Assembly: GCA_013695245.1 (NCBI GenBank)
Contig: JACDAW010000310.1
Location: 1-6,620, forward strand
Direction: 5' to 3'
Length of the DNA stretch: 6,620 nucleotides
Origin: Pyrinomonadaceae bacterium
GTDB taxonomy: Bacteria > Acidobacteriota > Blastocatellia > Pyrinomonadales > Pyrinomonadaceae
A program made the translations under genes and the position numbers. Positions 5,669 through 6,620 of the stretch are shown here, one piece after another. Each line of letters begins with the position of its first letter. The first letter of the stretch is position 1. The notes under the pieces were generated by a model. The model ran no database searches. It had not been told where the DNA came from and saw only the letters and a program-made list of their open reading frames with translations.

Positions 5669-6271
5669 ATGTCAAAAAACTTCGTCTCAATTCTTCTGCT
5701 TTGCGCCATCGCGCTTTCAATCTTCGTTAGTCCGGCTTCGGCGCAGCACGCGCACGAGTACGCCCCTTTGGAAGAAAAAACCTTTGCTTACAAAGATTGG
5801 ACTTTTCCGCGTTTGACCGATAGCACGACGATTAATCTGCGCCAATTCGCGGCGGGCAAAAAACTCGTGCTCGTCGTTTACTACGCCCCTTGGTGTCCGA
5901 ACTGGCAGTATGAAGCGCCCGTCGTCGCCAAACTCTACAACAAATACAAGTCGAAGGGTTTCGACGTGATCGCCGTCAACGAATACGGCACAGTGGCGGA
6001 CGCGCAAAAATTCTTCGGCACGGCGGGCGCGCCCTACACGGTCGTCGTTGAATCAATTGGCGGCAATGCGCGCGACACTTCAACGCACGCCGGTTACCGC
6101 AAACTGACAGGCGACACGCGCAAGTGGGGTTCGCCCTACAACATCTTCCTCGAACCAGCGCGCCTTGCCCCAAGCGGCGAAGTGTTAACTGAAAGCGCGT
6201 GGGTTGTGCAGGGCGAGCTTATTGAAAAAGATGCTGAGAATTTCATTCGCGCTCGTCTCGGATTGAAGTAG
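5669..6271 (+). CDS. Secreted thioredoxin-fold protein with a single active-site Cys (CPNW)
   Basis: The 200-residue protein has a clear Sec signal peptide (1-25, cleavage ASA/QHAHE), so it should be periplasmic. The body is thioredoxin-like: NLRQFAAGKKLVLVVYYAPW leads into C76-P-N-W79, then a long helix (APVVAKLYNKYKSKG), a strand FDVIAVNEYG, and a probable cis-Pro at P156 (WGSPYNIFLEP). Where TlpA/thioredoxin proteins have CxxC, this protein has Cys-Pro-Asn-Trp. The resolving Cys is replaced by Trp, and C76 is the only Cys in the mature chain. A normal dithiol reductase cycle is therefore not possible within one chain. Options are a monothiol reductase or isomerase, a peroxidase-like thiol, mixed-disulfide carriage or metal binding; none can be chosen from sequence. 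Its position 29 bp after the CcdA-TlpA gene suggests it works with that system. The mature N-terminus QHAHE could bind metal. Confidence 0.78.
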   Translation: MSKNFVSILLLCAIALSIFVSPASAQHAHEYAPLEEKTFAYKDWTFPRLTDSTTINLRQFAAGKKLVLVVYYAPWCPNWQYEAPVVAKLYNKYKSKGFDVIAVNEYGTVADAQKFFGTAGAPYTVVVESIGGNARDTSTHAGYRKLTGDTRKWGSPYNIFLEPARLAPSGEVLTESAWVVQGELIEKDAENFIRARLGLK

Positions 6272-6324
6272 CGAGAAATGCGTCTACCGCATTCGCGCGA
6301 GAAGGAAAAGAATTTCAATTTAGT

Positions 6325-6354
6325 TTAAGGGCGCGAATAATTTCGCGCCCTTAA
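6325..6354. terminator. Shared hairpin terminator between convergent genes
   Basis: A 13-bp perfect stem (6325-6337 with 6342-6354; left arm TTAAGGGCGCGAA) closes a four-base TAAT loop. It lies 53 bp after the last rightward gene and only 3 bp after the stop of the leftward TonB receptor gene. The GC-rich core with AT outer pairs fits a bidirectional terminator. Neither flank has a strong T-tract, so termination strength in each direction is uncertain. Confidence 0.65.
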
Positions 6355-6357
6355 CGT

Positions 6358-6620
6358 TTAGTGTGCGCCGAAGCGCAAACGTAATCCGATGCGGGCGAAG
6401 GTGGGCGGCGCAACGGTCGTCACCGGAATGCGCCCAGTAGCATAACGTTGATTGAGTACGTTTTCTATCGCTACAAACGCTTCAACGCGGCGTGTGAGCT
6501 GGCGCGAAGCGAACGCATCAAGGGTGAAATAACTGCCGAGCGGAAATTGATTTTGATCGTCATCGAATTGATTGCTCGCGGCGCGTCCTTGAAGGCTGAA
6601 AGTGATGGTGGAAGGATTGA
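6358..6620 (-). CDS. TonB-dependent receptor, C-terminal end (5' part outside window)
   Basis: The minus strand from 6618 to the TAA at 6360-6358 is open for 86 codons with no start, so the gene enters from beyond the right edge. The peptide shows alternating beta-barrel strands: TITFSLQGRA, then YFTLDAFASRQLTRRVEAFV, then AIENVLNQRYATGRIP, ending ARIGLRLRFGAH. The segment F-x-x-I-E-N-V-L-N-Q-R-Y and a final strand of R-I-G-L-R-L-R-F type are characteristic of the last strands of outer-membrane TonB-dependent receptors, which import siderophores, heme, cobalamin, metals or glycans. The plug, TonB box and ligand-specific loops are not in the window, so the ligand cannot be named. It converges on the redox gene cluster and shares the hairpin terminator with it. 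Confidence 0.82.
   Translation of the reverse strand, partial: NPSTITFSLQGRAASNQFDDDQNQFPLGSYFTLDAFASRQLTRRVEAFVAIENVLNQRYATGRIPVTTVAPPTFARIGLRLRFGAH

Noticed and set aside
6276..6294. Second small hairpin (AATGCG, five-base loop, CGCATT) after the monothiol gene
   Set aside because: It has only six base pairs and no T-tract, and the stronger 13-bp hairpin lies 30 bp downstream. It is likely chance.

Overview
The window looks like bacterial chromosome from a Gram-negative organism of moderately high GC. The signs are secreted and membrane redox proteins, plus the C-terminal end of an outer-membrane TonB-dependent receptor at the right edge. GC-rich coding DNA, an IDH3-like NAD-type isocitrate dehydrogenase and a heptad AGTCAGG-type intergenic repeat would fit an Acidobacteriota-like (e.g. 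Blastocatellia) environmental genome. That placement is a guess from general impression, not a result.

Layout. The left edge (1-58, minus) holds the first 19 codons of a probable exported protein. Next is a complete NAD-dependent isocitrate dehydrogenase gene (99-1097, minus, TTG start). A 122-bp divergent intergenic region (1098-1219) is mostly filled by a perfect inverted repeat built of 7-bp units. Rightward from it run five genes: glycine oxidase thiO (1220-2383); a secreted TPR plus thioredoxin-fold (TlpA-like) protein (2405-3718); a small two-TM PepSY protein (3787-4299); a CcdA-TlpA fusion (4368-5639); and a secreted thioredoxin-fold protein with a single active-site Cys (5669-6271). 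A 13-bp hairpin (6325-6354) separates this run from a convergent, truncated TonB-dependent receptor gene (6358-6620, minus).

How they may work together. IDH (TCA cycle) and ThiO (glycine oxidation for the thiazole of thiamine) are housekeeping enzymes. The block 2405-6271 looks like a periplasmic thiol-redox module. The CcdA part would bring electrons across the inner membrane to its own fused thioredoxin domain, and perhaps to the soluble TPR-TlpA protein. The single-Cys paralogue could be a client, a monothiol carrier or a binding protein. The PepSY protein and the neighbouring TonB receptor hint at a link to metal or heme uptake. This functional linkage is inferred from co-location. No cytochrome c maturation gene or client apoprotein is visible in the window.

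No tRNA, rRNA, CRISPR array, insertion sequence or riboswitch was recognised. The longest stretch without a gene is 122 bp.
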